DNA of 64,000 bases from Sphingomicrobium sediminis (lineage in GTDB: Bacteria > Pseudomonadota > Alphaproteobacteria > Sphingomonadales > Sphingomonadaceae): contig NZ_JAMSHT010000001.1 of NCBI RefSeq assembly GCF_023805295.1, positions 558,001-622,000 on the forward strand, given 5' to 3'. The position numbers and the translations under genes are program-made. This document shows, one piece after another, positions 37,436-47,168 of this stretch; within the stretch, counting starts at the first letter, position 1; each line of letters opens with the position of its first letter. A model generated the notes under the pieces. It saw only the letters and a program-made list of their open reading frames with translations, was not told the origin of the DNA and did no database searches.

Positions 37436-39299
37436 AGATCCCCCGTCCGGGTCGAGCATAGCCGACCACGTCCTGATATCGAGTGTCGAAAAGATTATCG
37501 CCGCGCAACCAGATCTCGGCCCGTTCCGTTACCGCGTAGGCAATTCGGGCCGACGCCAGAAGATAGGGGTCGAGCCGGACGCGCTCGGCAGGAAAAAGAT
37601 CGAAGTCCGTGTCGAACCGCGCTCCGACATAGGCCGCCGAGGCGCCATAGGTGAAAGACCCGGATCGACCCGTGACATACAGAGCGGCGCGATGCTCGGG
37701 ACGACGTGTTTCGCTGAGGCGGGTCCCATCGGGCGCTGCTGGGTTGGTTGCATCAAGATAGGAATAATTGATGCCAAGAATCGCATCGAAGGGGAGCTTG
37801 TATGTCACTTCGGCCTCGAGCCCTTGTCGCCGGCTTTCGCCGTCACCATTCGCGGTCGTCGAGGTAAAGGTTTCGCTATCGAAGACATCGACAATTTCCC
37901 GATCGAGACGTTGGTCGAACCAGGTCAAAGATGCCTGCAGGTCGCCACTGTCGAACCGCAGCCCGAGATCGAAGCCGCGGCTTTTTTCGGGTGTCAGATC
38001 GGGGTTGCCGACGAAGCTGCCCGGGAAGAAACCGTACAGGTCGTAGAAGCTTGGCTGCGCAATCCCCTCTCCATAGCTCGCAGCAAGGGAAAATCCGCTC
38101 GTCACCGGAATCCTAATGCCGGCAGAAACACTGGTTGCGTCGGCAAAATCACCGAACATGTCGTGACGAATGGCGGCGTCCATGCTTAGGCCGGGACTGG
38201 TCATGCGCCACTCCGCCACAAGAGCGGTCAGGTCACGGTCGCGCTGCTGGCGCGTGAAGCCACCAAAAGCGACGTCATCGGCAGCAAAGTCGTCACGTTC
38301 GTAATCTAGGGCGACGGTAAAGCGATGATCGGTGTCGCCGACCGAGAAATTGCGCGATGCCTCGGCGGAGAGGTTGAGCCGCTCGGCATTGGTGCGATTG
38401 AGTTCGGCCTCATCCAGCAGGTTGACGTTTTGTGAGGCAAGCAGACCACCCGCTACGCTGAGTTCGAGCGGTCCCTCATGGCGAATTTCTAACCGGCCTG
38501 CGCCAAGGCGATTTTCGGTCGTATCAAGCGTGTCGGCCCGAAGGAAACTGTCGGGGTCGAAGCCGTCAAACTCGCTACGTCCCTCGAGCACAAAGCCCGA
38601 TGCCGCCAGCGAAAGGTCCCCACCAAGGTCGATCAAAGCCGCCAAGCGCGCATTGGTCTGGCGATAGCCGTCGCGTTCGCCATCGGCGCCAAAACTGTCG
38701 ATGCCTCCGGTTTGGCTATGTCCTACCGCTCCTCGAAGACGGACGGCACCCGTCTCAGTCCCAAGGCTGCCACCTGTTCGGAAGCTGTCATTGCTGCCGG
38801 CCTCCCCGAACACATGCCAGCGCGATCCGAGATAGGCAGGGTCTTGGCTGGAAACAGTGACGACGCCGCCAATCGCCTCGGCGCCCCATAAGGCGGACTG
38901 CGGACCACGCAGGATTTCGAGGCGGTCGCCGAGCGCCGCGTCGAGCAGTTCGAACCGTGCCTCATTCCCAGCGGCGGGGTCATTGGCCTTGATGCCGTCG
39001 ATAAAGAGCAAGGTATGATTGGCCTCGGCACCGCGAATGCGCAATTGCGCCTGCGTGCCGGCGGGCCCGGTTTCCGCCAAAGCCGTGGACGGCGCCAGCC
39101 GCAGAAGTGGCGTGAGGCGCGCTTCGCCCAAGCGATCGACTTCGTTTGTCGACAGGATTGTGACCGCATCGCTCGTGGCCCTCGTGAGCACCGGATCGCG
39201 CGAGGCCGCCACCACGATAGCGCGCTCATTGGGCACGACATAATCGGCAATGACGATCCGGTCGGGGTCGACTGGGGGAGTGGGCAGGTCCTGAAACAA
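37410..39299 (-). CDS. btuB: TonB-dependent vitamin B12 receptor, BtuB-like, without visible signal peptide
   Basis: 629 residues. Plug domain (LRIRGAEANHTLLFIDGIKAND; LEILRGPQSALWGAEAIGGVV) and a 22-strand barrel ending GIYVGIALHR. Transport of corrinoids across the outer membrane is inferred from the riboswitch upstream and btuFCD downstream. Oddly, the open frame begins with a TTG at 39299 (AAGGAAAGAG six bases upstream) giving FQDLPTPPVDPDRIV; a TGA lies 13 codons further up and no hydrophobic signal sequence exists in any frame between riboswitch and plug. Either the export signal is lost, or there is a sequence error or damage to the 5' end. Confidence 0.88.
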   Translation of the reverse strand: MFQDLPTPPVDPDRIVIADYVVPNERAIVVAASRDPVLTRATSDAVTILSTNEVDRLGEARLTPLLRLAPSTALAETGPAGTQAQLRIRGAEANHTLLFIDGIKANDPAAGNEARFELLDAALGDRLEILRGPQSALWGAEAIGGVVTVSSQDPAYLGSRWHVFGEAGSNDSFRTGGSLGTETGAVRLRGAVGHSQTGGIDSFGADGERDGYRQTNARLAALIDLGGDLSLAASGFVLEGRSEFDGFDPDSFLRADTLDTTENRLGAGRLEIRHEGPLELSVAGGLLASQNVNLLDEAELNRTNAERLNLSAEASRNFSVGDTDHRFTVALDYERDDFAADDVAFGGFTRQQRDRDLTALVAEWRMTSPGLSMDAAIRHDMFGDFADATSVSAGIRIPVTSGFSLAASYGEGIAQPSFYDLYGFFPGSFVGNPDLTPEKSRGFDLGLRFDSGDLQASLTWFDQRLDREIVDVFDSETFTSTTANGDGESRRQGLEAEVTYKLPFDAILGINYSYLDATNPAAPDGTRLSETRRPEHRAALYVTGRSGSFTYGASAAYVGARFDTDFDLFPAERVRLDPYLLASARIAYAVTERAEIWLRGDNLFDTRYQDVVGYARPGRGIYVGIALHR

Positions 39300-39419
39300 C
39301 GTCTCTTTCCTTTGCGTCCGTGGCTGTCGTCACGGCGGAAAGAGGCCGCGCTTGGCCCAAATCGGACGAAGCGGTTCCGTCTTGTCCCGCGCCCCGCCGC
39401 TGACCCCGGCAGCAAGGAC

Positions 39420-39560
39420 GGACGACGGACGTTAAGGTCGGTATCTGGCTTCCCCGATTTCGCTCCGGGGTTACAGTTGCGGGCACAGCGCCGGATCCAC
39501 ACCGGCTTCCCTCTTCGTCGCCCCCATTACAGGGGCGAAACCTTTGTCCGTGCGTTCAGG
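39420..39560 (-). promoter_or_regulatory. Cobalamin (AdoCbl-type) riboswitch
   Basis: Read on the minus strand the segment contains GGGAAGCCGGTG, then CGCTGTGCCCGCAACTGTAA and the B12-box sequence GAAGCCAGATACC, the conserved core of cobalamin riboswitches in the right order. A closing P1 stem forms from CGGACAAAGG (39550-39541) with CCTTAACGTCCG (39437-39426). About 120 nt follow before the btuB start, room for an expression platform that I cannot resolve. High B12 should switch the uptake operon off. Confidence 0.93.
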
Positions 39561-39611
39561 CGCTAAAGGCCGCGGCTTTTGCTTGTCAAGCAGGACATCA
39601 TTCGCTAGGGA
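39561..39611. promoter_or_regulatory. Back-to-back promoters sharing a 13-bp palindrome (btu operon and rpmE)
   Basis: TGCTTG-T-CAAGCA is a perfect 6-1-6 inverted repeat at 39580-39592. On the minus strand it provides TTGACA (39589-39584), 17 bp from TTAGCG (39566-39561), which would start transcription at the foot of the riboswitch. On the plus strand it provides TTGTCA (39583-39588), 17 bp from TAGGGA (39606-39611), for rpmE. The two -35 hexamers overlap by five bases, so the promoters should compete for polymerase. Confidence 0.5.
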
Positions 39612-39666
39612 CGCCCGACATTTCCTCATGGCTGGTCGGAAACCAGCTCAACCAACGGAAAAACAA

Positions 39667-39897
39667 ATGAAAAAAGATACGCACCCCGATTACCACATGA
39701 TCACCGTCGAAATGACCGACGGCACCACCTTCCAGACCCGTTCGACCTACGGTTCGGAAGGCGACACGCTGCACCTCGACATCGACCCGAAGACCCACCC
39801 GGCCTGGACCGGTGGTTCGCGCAAGGCTGCGCAGGGCGGTCAGGTCGAACGCTTCAACAAGCGTTTCGGCGGTCTTTCGCTCAAGTCCAAGAAGTAA
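39667..39897 (+). CDS. rpmE: 50S ribosomal protein L31
   Basis: 76 residues starting [18 protein letters not shown]. It has no cysteine, so it is the zinc-independent form common in alphaproteobacteria. [15 protein letters not shown] and FNKRFGGL are typical. The start at 39667 follows homology. A small hairpin, GCTGGT/ACCAGC with a CGGAA loop, lies about 30 bp upstream. Confidence 0.96.
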   Translation: MKKDTHPDYHMITVEMTDGTTFQTRSTYGSEGDTLHLDIDPKTHPAWTGGSRKAAQGGQVERFNKRFGGLSLKSKK

Positions 39898-39903
39898 GCG
39901 ACG

Positions 39904-40428
39904 ATGGGTGGGCGCACGCCCCCCGTCATCGAGACCGATCGACTTCGGCTTCGCGCCTTTCGCGAGGCCGATTTCGACGCATGGGTCGACATCATGCAAA
40001 AGCCCGAGGTGCACGAGCATCTGGGGCCCACGAAGACGCGGCAGGATCTCTGGCTGCGGACCAACAATGCCGTCGGCCAGTGGTACGTGCTCGGTTATGG
40101 CGGCCTGATGGTCGAGTTGCGTGTCACGGGCCGTATCATCGGCACCTGTTCGATTTTCGAGGCTAAGCGCGGCCTCGAATTCGAGGGCGAGCCCGAAGTC
40201 GGCTATATTTTCGACGATGCCTATCACGGCCAAGGCTATGGCAGCGAAGCGCTCGGCGCGATGATCGAATGGGCGGAGGCCAATATGAAGCCGACGCCGC
40301 TCTGGGCGATCATCGACCCCAAAAACCCCGCATCACACGCGCTCGCCGCCAAGTTCGGCTTCGAGAAGGTGTCCGAAGACGATTACGAAGGCGACAAGCT
40401 CGACATCATGCGTCGACCCGCTTGGTAG
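39904..40428 (+). CDS. GNAT-family N-acetyltransferase (RimJ/RimL-like)
   Basis: 174 residues. ETDRLRLRAFREADFDAW at the start and the acetyl-CoA loop DDAYHGQGYGSEALGAMIEWA near residues 98-118 define an Acetyltransf_3-type GNAT. It starts 6 bp after rpmE. The substrate, an N-terminal amino group or a small molecule, cannot be read from sequence. Confidence 0.9.
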   Translation: MGGRTPPVIETDRLRLRAFREADFDAWVDIMQKPEVHEHLGPTKTRQDLWLRTNNAVGQWYVLGYGGLMVELRVTGRIIGTCSIFEAKRGLEFEGEPEVGYIFDDAYHGQGYGSEALGAMIEWAEANMKPTPLWAIIDPKNPASHALAAKFGFEKVSEDDYEGDKLDIMRRPAW

Positions 40429-40430
40429 GC

Positions 40431-42359
40431 TTACCAGCCGCCGCCGCCACCACCGCCGACACCGCCGCCCGAGAACCCGCCGCCACCAATGCCGCTCGAC
40501 GAGCCCGGAGCCGTCGAGGCCGACGCGATCGTCGCCGCCATGTTGGCGCCGAGCGCGGTCGCAAAGCTGGTCGGGTTGGACCAGATGTTACGGCTGCCCG
40601 AATACCAAATGAAACTGTCATTATAGCCCGAGCCGGGATCGGTTGCGGCAGCTTTGAGCGTGCCTTCGAAGCGCTTCGCCCATCGATTTTCAACGCCTAG
40701 GGCGATGGCATAGGGCAGATAGCGTTCGAACAGTTTCAATTGCTCACGCGGCGGCTGCATGCGGTCGTAGCGTTCCTGTTCGGTCGTATCGAGATACTGG
40801 CGAAAGCCGGCAATCCGGTCGAGCATCGCGCGACCCTGCTTGGTCGGCGCATCCATCCAGAAGAAGCCCGAAATGGCGAGCAAGCCCCCGCCGATCATCG
40901 GCAGCAGGACTGGGACGACATTGCCGCTCGCAAAGGCGAGGGGGATGAAGGGCAGTCCGATCAGGAATCCACCCAAGCCGGCGATCAAGGCCAACACGAT
41001 GATGGGCCAGCGCAGGATTTCGCCTTCATCTGGTCGCCCGAGGAAGAAGAGCGCGCCGACCGTCACGCCAGCGACCGACAGCAGCAATTGCATCGGTTCA
41101 GCGAGGTCTTCTGCCCAGACCACGGCTGCGGCCGCAATCCAGATCCCGGCAATGACGAAAAGCAGGCCGGCAAAGGCCCAACCGAGGTTACGATGGAAGG
41201 CGGTGCCTTCGTAGCGTTCCTTGTAGGGACGGGCGAGCGCCTTGCGGGCGCGACGGAATTTCTCGTGATGTTCCTTGTCCATCTCGATCGAGAAACCGGG
41301 CAAGGCCAAGGCCTGCAACATGGCGGCTTCGCCTTCGTCGAGGGGACGGATGTCGTGCCGCGTCGCCGTGCGGATAATCTCCATCTTGCCCTTCTTAAAG
41401 AAGCCGCTGTCGCCTTCGTTCAACTGGACGTGCCCCTTGATCGCACTGTCGATCAGGGCTGCGGAAAAGCCGCGATGGTCCATCTGCTGTTTGGTGAGAT
41501 AGCGGATGGCTGCGGGCGAAAGACTGTCGGGCGGCGCAAAAAGCGGGACGACGGTGCCCTTGGGCGGGTCGCGGCCGACGGTTCGCCAGGCATGGTAATA
41601 ATAGCCGAGGATCAGCAGGAACCCGAGAAGGCCGGCAATAGGGGGCGCAAAATCGGCCAGCGTGTTGGCGATCTTGTCGGCTTCGCTGAGCGGGGTGACG
41701 ACACCCTTTGGAAAGCTGGCAGCGACGGTCAGGCCTTGGCCTGCACGCAGCGTGCCGTTGAACTCGAACCGGATCTCGCGCTCGTCGCGGCGGGTCATGG
41801 CGGCGGGAATGCCCTTGTCGCCCTGACGGCCCGCAAAACTATCCCACTCGAGAAACTCGGCATCTTCGGGAAGACGGATGATCGCGCTCGATCGCTCGAT
41901 CGGGAAAGACCAGCCATGGCCGGTGACGTTCCAGTAAAGCGAATCGAATTCCTCAAACCGGCCGACCGCACGGCCGAGGCGGTAACGTATGCGATAGGTA
42001 TGCTCGCCCGACGGCAGCATCGTGTCGGCATTGCCGAGACGGATGTTCACGCCATTGCCCTTGCGGGTTACTTTCGCCTCTTCGGGGCGGCCGTTGCGGG
42101 TGGCGTCGATAAATTCGAACCCGACATTGAAGCGCGATCCGGCGTCACCGGCATAGCGGGTTGGAATGTCACGGAAGATGCCGCGGCGGATTTCGCGACC
42201 TAGCGCGCGCACACGGATCGTCTCGCTGACGAGGATCGACCCGTCTTTCTGCACGGTGGCCTCGGCGTGGAAGTTGCGGATGACTTCCTGCGCGGCTGCC
42301 GGGCTTGCGCCCAGCAGCATCAGCAGGCCGAGGAAAAACGCCCCCCAGCGCACCATCAT
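40431..42359 (-). CDS. DUF2207 membrane protein
   Basis: 642 residues. Signal peptide (GAFFLGLLMLLGASPAAAQ), then an extracytoplasmic beta domain beginning EVIRNFHAEATVQKDGSILVSE, the DUF2207 pattern. Helices occur near residues 235 (GLLGFLLILGYYYHAW) and in a cluster at 400-500. The C-terminus is a run of Gly, Ser and Trp (GGGGFSGGGVGGGG), usual for this family. It lies directly after lemA, a common pairing; function unknown. Start at 42359 or 42356 (two adjacent ATG codons). Confidence 0.88.
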   Translation of the reverse strand: MMVRWGAFFLGLLMLLGASPAAAQEVIRNFHAEATVQKDGSILVSETIRVRALGREIRRGIFRDIPTRYAGDAGSRFNVGFEFIDATRNGRPEEAKVTRKGNGVNIRLGNADTMLPSGEHTYRIRYRLGRAVGRFEEFDSLYWNVTGHGWSFPIERSSAIIRLPEDAEFLEWDSFAGRQGDKGIPAAMTRRDEREIRFEFNGTLRAGQGLTVAASFPKGVVTPLSEADKIANTLADFAPPIAGLLGFLLILGYYYHAWRTVGRDPPKGTVVPLFAPPDSLSPAAIRYLTKQQMDHRGFSAALIDSAIKGHVQLNEGDSGFFKKGKMEIIRTATRHDIRPLDEGEAAMLQALALPGFSIEMDKEHHEKFRRARKALARPYKERYEGTAFHRNLGWAFAGLLFVIAGIWIAAAAVVWAEDLAEPMQLLLSVAGVTVGALFFLGRPDEGEILRWPIIVLALIAGLGGFLIGLPFIPLAFASGNVVPVLLPMIGGGLLAISGFFWMDAPTKQGRAMLDRIAGFRQYLDTTEQERYDRMQPPREQLKLFERYLPYAIALGVENRWAKRFEGTLKAAATDPGSGYNDSFIWYSGSRNIWSNPTSFATALGANMAATIASASTAPGSSSGIGGGGFSGGGVGGGGGGGW

Positions 42360-42360
42360 G

Positions 42361-42927
42361 TTACGCGTTTCCGAAGTCGACCTGAGGCGCCTGGAAAATG
42401 CCGGCCTCGTCGGGATCCTCATAGTAGGGCTCGGTCTTGAAGCCGAACGGCCCCGCGATGAGATTGTCGGGCACCGACTGGATGCGGGTGTTCAGGTCGC
42501 GCGCGGTGGCGTTGTAGTAGCGACGCGCCGACTGCAGTTCGTTTTCGGTCTGGACCAATTCGTCCTGCAGCTTCTGGAAATTCACGTCGGCCTTGAGGTC
42601 GGGATATTGCTCGACCACGGCCATGAGACGACCAAGCAGGCCGGTCATGATGCCATCGGCTGCCGCGGTGGCTTCCACACCTTTGGCCTGAACCGCATTG
42701 CCACGCTGGGCAATGACTGCTTCCAGCGTATCCTTCTCGTGACTGGCATAGCCCTTCACGCTCGCAACCAGGTTCGGGATGAGGTCGGCACGGCGGCGCA
42801 GCTGGACGTTGATGCCGCTAAAGGCTTCGTGGACCAGCGCACGCAGGCGCACCAACTTGTTGTAAATTCCGACGCCGAAAAGCAGCAGGATGGCAAGGAC
42901 GCCAAGTACGACGACAGTCTCAAGCAT
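42361..42927 (-). CDS. lemA: LemA family protein
   Basis: 188 residues. One N-terminal helix (VVVLGVLAILLLFGVGIYN) with a helical bundle outside: NKLVRLRALVHEAFSGINVQLRRRADLIPNL-type core and YNATARDLNTRIQSVPDN. Ends AGIFQAPQVDF-like. Paired with DUF2207 one base downstream, so translation is probably coupled. Confidence 0.94.
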   Translation of the reverse strand: MLETVVVLGVLAILLLFGVGIYNKLVRLRALVHEAFSGINVQLRRRADLIPNLVASVKGYASHEKDTLEAVIAQRGNAVQAKGVEATAAADGIMTGLLGRLMAVVEQYPDLKADVNFQKLQDELVQTENELQSARRYYNATARDLNTRIQSVPDNLIAGPFGFKTEPYYEDPDEAGIFQAPQVDFGNA

Positions 42928-42978
42928 GTGATGATTCCCCCAAATTTACTGTTGGGAGAGTATCTAGCACAGAATGCT

Positions 42979-44181
<1,203 letters not shown>

Positions 44182-44273
44182 GGGGGAGCCTTTACAGCGG
44201 CTTTGATGTGGGTTCCAGTGAAACCTTGCCCATCCGAGCGCCGTATAGGGTGGGGAGCAAAGAGGGAGTTTGT

Positions 44274-45761
44274 ATGACCGACATCGGCAATGCCGCGGAA
44301 TTCCTCGCGCTCGCCTTCATCTGGGTGATCGGATTGATCGCACTGGTCGCGGTGGTGCTCTTCATCATTGACGTTACCCAGTCGAGCGATGCGGTGCGGC
44401 GCAATTTCCCAGTGATCGGCCGGTTCCGACATCTCTTCACGGAACTCGGCGAATTCTTCCGGCAATATTTCTTCGCGATGGACCGCGAGGAAATGCCCTT
44501 CAACCGCGCCCAGCGCGACTGGGTCGACCGCGCTGCCAAGGGTAAGGGCAATACGATCGCGTTCGGCTCGACCAAGAATTTGCAGCCCGTCGGCACACCC
44601 ATTTTCGTCAATTGTCCCTGGCCCAAGCTCGATCATGGCGAGACCCAGGCTGCGCCGATGCGGATCGGGCCGACGGCCAAGCATCCCTATGACGCGCCCA
44701 GCTACTTCAATGTCTCGGGCATGAGCTATGGCTCGCTGTCCAAGCCGGCGGTGCGGGCGCTGTCGCTTGGTGCTGCACGCGCGGGATGTTGGATAAATAC
44801 TGGGGAAGGGGGCTTGGCGCCGGCGCATCTGGAGGGCGGCGGCGATGTCGTATTCCAGATCGGAACGGCCAAATATGGTGTGCGTACCGAAGATGGAGAG
44901 CTGTCGGACGAGAAGCTGCGCGAGGTCGCCTCGAACCCCGAAGTGAAGATGTTCGAGCTCAAATTGAGCCAGGGGGCAAAGCCGGGGAAGGGCGGGATCC
45001 TTCCCGCCGCCAAGGTCAATGAAGAGATTGCCGAAATCCGCGGCATCCGGGCCCACGAAGCCAGCATCTCGCCCAACCGGCACCCCGAGATCGACAGTGT
45101 CGACGACCTCATCACGATGATCCGGCACCTGCGCGCCGTCACTGGCAAGCCGGTCGGCATCAAGTTCGTGATTGGCGCCTATGGATGGCTGGAAGACTTT
45201 TTCGATCGCCTTTCCAAGGGCGAGCCTGACGATGCGCCCGATTTCATGACGATCGATTCTGGCGATGGCGGGACCGGCGCGGCGCCGATGCCGCTGATGG
45301 ACAATGTCGGTCTGGTCATTCGCGAAAGCCTGCCGATGGTCGTCGATATGCGGGACAAGGCCGGCCTCAAGGATCGCATCCGCATCATCGCATCAGGCAA
45401 GATGATTACGCCGAGCGACATTGCCTGGGCGCTTGCGACGGGTGCCGATTTCGTCAATTCGGCGCGCGCCTTCATGTTCTCGATCGGCTGCATCCAGGCG
45501 ATGAAGTGCAACACCAACAAATGCCCGACGGGCGTGACCACCCACAACAGGCGACTGCAACGCGGCCTCGTGCCAGAGGACAAGGCGGTGAAGGTCGAAC
45601 ATTTCGTCGAGAATATGCGCAAGGAAGTGAACATCATCGCGCATAGCTGCGGCGTCGACAGCCCACGCGACCTCAAGCGCTATCACGTCCGGATCGTCTG
45701 CCCCGATGGGCGTTCACGGCCGATGGACGAGCTTCATCCGGGGCCAGCGCTGCAGAGTTAG
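44274..45761 (+). CDS. FMN-binding glutamate-synthase-family protein
   Basis: 495 residues. A single N-terminal helix ([20 protein letters not shown], residues 12-31) is followed by a domain like the FMN/ferredoxin-binding half of glutamate synthase: [51 protein letters not shown] and an iron-sulfur Cys cluster in [16 protein letters not shown]. There is no amidotransferase domain, so it is not a normal GltB. The start at 44274 follows GGGAG. A membrane-anchored oxidoreductase of unknown substrate. Confidence 0.88.
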   Translation: MTDIGNAAEFLALAFIWVIGLIALVAVVLFIIDVTQSSDAVRRNFPVIGRFRHLFTELGEFFRQYFFAMDREEMPFNRAQRDWVDRAAKGKGNTIAFGSTKNLQPVGTPIFVNCPWPKLDHGETQAAPMRIGPTAKHPYDAPSYFNVSGMSYGSLSKPAVRALSLGAARAGCWINTGEGGLAPAHLEGGGDVVFQIGTAKYGVRTEDGELSDEKLREVASNPEVKMFELKLSQGAKPGKGGILPAAKVNEEIAEIRGIRAHEASISPNRHPEIDSVDDLITMIRHLRAVTGKPVGIKFVIGAYGWLEDFFDRLSKGEPDDAPDFMTIDSGDGGTGAAPMPLMDNVGLVIRESLPMVVDMRDKAGLKDRIRIIASGKMITPSDIAWALATGADFVNSARAFMFSIGCIQAMKCNTNKCPTGVTTHNRRLQRGLVPEDKAVKVEHFVENMRKEVNIIAHSCGVDSPRDLKRYHVRIVCPDGRSRPMDELHPGPALQS

Positions 45762-46372
45762 GGCCGTGTAATCCCCACCAGGGCCTTAAGCGCCATTCGC
45801 TGCTTTTCGATCAGTTGCTCGCGCGCTGGCGGGTCCAGTCGCGCGGCATGGCGCATGATGGTGCAGCTCGACATGACCATCCATCGCGCCGTCTCGCGGC
45901 TTTGGTCCGAGGCGTCGATATCCTCGAGGAAAGCCAAAAGCAGGTCGGCATTCCGCTCGGTGTCGCGGCGGTCCAGTTCGCTCAATGCGTTGTCGTAATG
46001 GATAGCGGGCCAAAGGCGCAGCGCGATCGGATTATCGACATAGAAGGCGAAGATGGCATCGAGCCCGGCATCGATGCGCTGCTCGGGCGTATCTTGGCGG
46101 CGATCGATGAGCGCGCGCGCAATTACCTTGTTGAGCTGATCCCCATATTTCTCGACCAGGCTTCGTAGCAGCGCGGCCTTGGTCGGGAAGAATTCGTAAT
46201 AAGCGGCCATGCTGGTCCCGGTTTCGCGCAACACGGCACGTACCGAGAAATCTGCAACACCTTGCTCGATAATCAGCCGTTCGGCAGTCGCCATCAATTC
46301 GGCCAGCCGCTTCTGGCTGCGCTCCTGGACCGGCTGCTTGCGCATCCGTGTCGATTTGAGTGAATCCGGCAT
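45758..46372 (-). CDS. TetR-family transcriptional regulator
   Basis: 204 residues. N-terminal helix-turn-helix: RLIIEQGVADFSVRAVLRETG then SMAAYYEFFPTKAALLRSL (residues 32-72). The C-terminal ligand domain is not informative. Divergent from the DJ-1-like gene with 118 bp between them, which contain several matching half-sites; it probably represses itself and that neighbour. Confidence 0.92.
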   Translation of the reverse strand: MPDSLKSTRMRKQPVQERSQKRLAELMATAERLIIEQGVADFSVRAVLRETGTSMAAYYEFFPTKAALLRSLVEKYGDQLNKVIARALIDRRQDTPEQRIDAGLDAIFAFYVDNPIALRLWPAIHYDNALSELDRRDTERNADLLLAFLEDIDASDQSRETARWMVMSSCTIMRHAARLDPPAREQLIEKQRMALKALVGITRP

Positions 46373-46417
46373 GCAGTGCCAGTAACTGCGCCAATTCGAC
46401 TTTACAGTACAGGCTTT

Positions 46418-46473
46418 TGTTCAGGCTGTAGCTAAACCAGAACAGGCGTACTACTAGGAACATTGTTCTGGTT
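46418..46473. promoter_or_regulatory. Operator-like inverted repeats between the TetR and DJ-1-like genes
   Basis: Three copies of one half-site occur: TGTTCAGG (46418-46425), CCAGAACA (46437-46444) and TGTTCTGG (46464-46471). The last two extend to a 10-bp perfect inverted repeat AACCAGAACA/TGTTCTGGTT with a 19-bp gap. GAACA-T-TGTTC (46458-46468) is a further 5-1-5 palindrome. Likely binding sites for the divergently encoded TetR protein. Confidence 0.55.
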
Positions 46474-46490
46474 TTGTCGGGAGTCCGAAG

Positions 46491-47153
46491 ATGAGGGAGC
46501 GGCAAGTCTTGCTTTTCGGCCACCCTCCAATTCGGCCATTCGGCCCCGATCTTCCTCTCTACGTCGATCCCGCAAATATCCGTGATGCAACCAAGGCATT
46601 GGAAACGCATCACGTTGCCACCGTTCTCGGGTCGCCTGAAGGCGGCATGATCGTGCCGGGTGATGATCCGGTGGCGCGAAGCCTTGCGCTTCCACTGCTG
46701 GACCTAAACGGCTTTGACGGGCTGCTACTGTTGGGTGGGGAGGGCGCCCTGCTGGCATTCGAGGATTACGAGGCCGTGCATCTGCTCGTCGGCAAGTTCA
46801 ACGCTTCCGGGCGTCCTGTCGGGTTGGTCGGTCATTCGACCTGCGCGGTGTTCCATGCGCGCGATGGCGAGGGGAGGTTGCTCTGCGAAGGCCGTAGATG
46901 GACCGGACCGCTTGCCGAGGAAGACCGCTTGTCCGAACATTCACGCGGCGTCGACTTCCAGCCATATTATATCGAGGAACGGTCAGAGGACTTTCCCGAC
47001 AGTCATTTCGTGCAAGGACCTGCATTCGAGGCGCATGTCGAGATCGACGGCGATTTAGTAACCGCTCAGCATCCGATTGCCACGGCGCAGGTCGCGCATG
47101 AAATTGCCACCATCATTGCACGAAAGTCCGGCTTTCAACCCGTCGCGGCCTAG
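46491..47153 (+). CDS. DJ-1/PfpI-superfamily protein with a displaced catalytic cysteine
   Basis: 220 residues. The fold is recognisable from GFDGLLLLGGEGALLAFEDYE, RPVGLVGHSTCAVFHA and the C-terminal DGDLVTAQHPIATAQVAHEI, which parallels DGxLITGQNPxS of Hsp31-like proteins. At the nucleophile elbow the usual ICHGPA reads VGHSTCA: the Cys position is Gly114 before His115, and a Cys occurs at 118. The upstream GGHG motif reads GGEG. It is thus unlikely to be a standard glyoxalase or protease. It ends 15 bp before crtW. Confidence 0.75.
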   Translation: MRERQVLLFGHPPIRPFGPDLPLYVDPANIRDATKALETHHVATVLGSPEGGMIVPGDDPVARSLALPLLDLNGFDGLLLLGGEGALLAFEDYEAVHLLVGKFNASGRPVGLVGHSTCAVFHARDGEGRLLCEGRRWTGPLAEEDRLSEHSRGVDFQPYYIEERSEDFPDSHFVQGPAFEAHVEIDGDLVTAQHPIATAQVAHEIATIIARKSGFQPVAA

Positions 47154-47168
47154 GCCATAACCCCTTCC

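Noticed and set aside
46458..46468. GAACATTGTTC as a further LexA site
   Set aside because: The alphaproteobacterial box is a direct repeat GTTC-N7-GTTC; this is an inverted repeat matching the neighbouring TetR half-sites.
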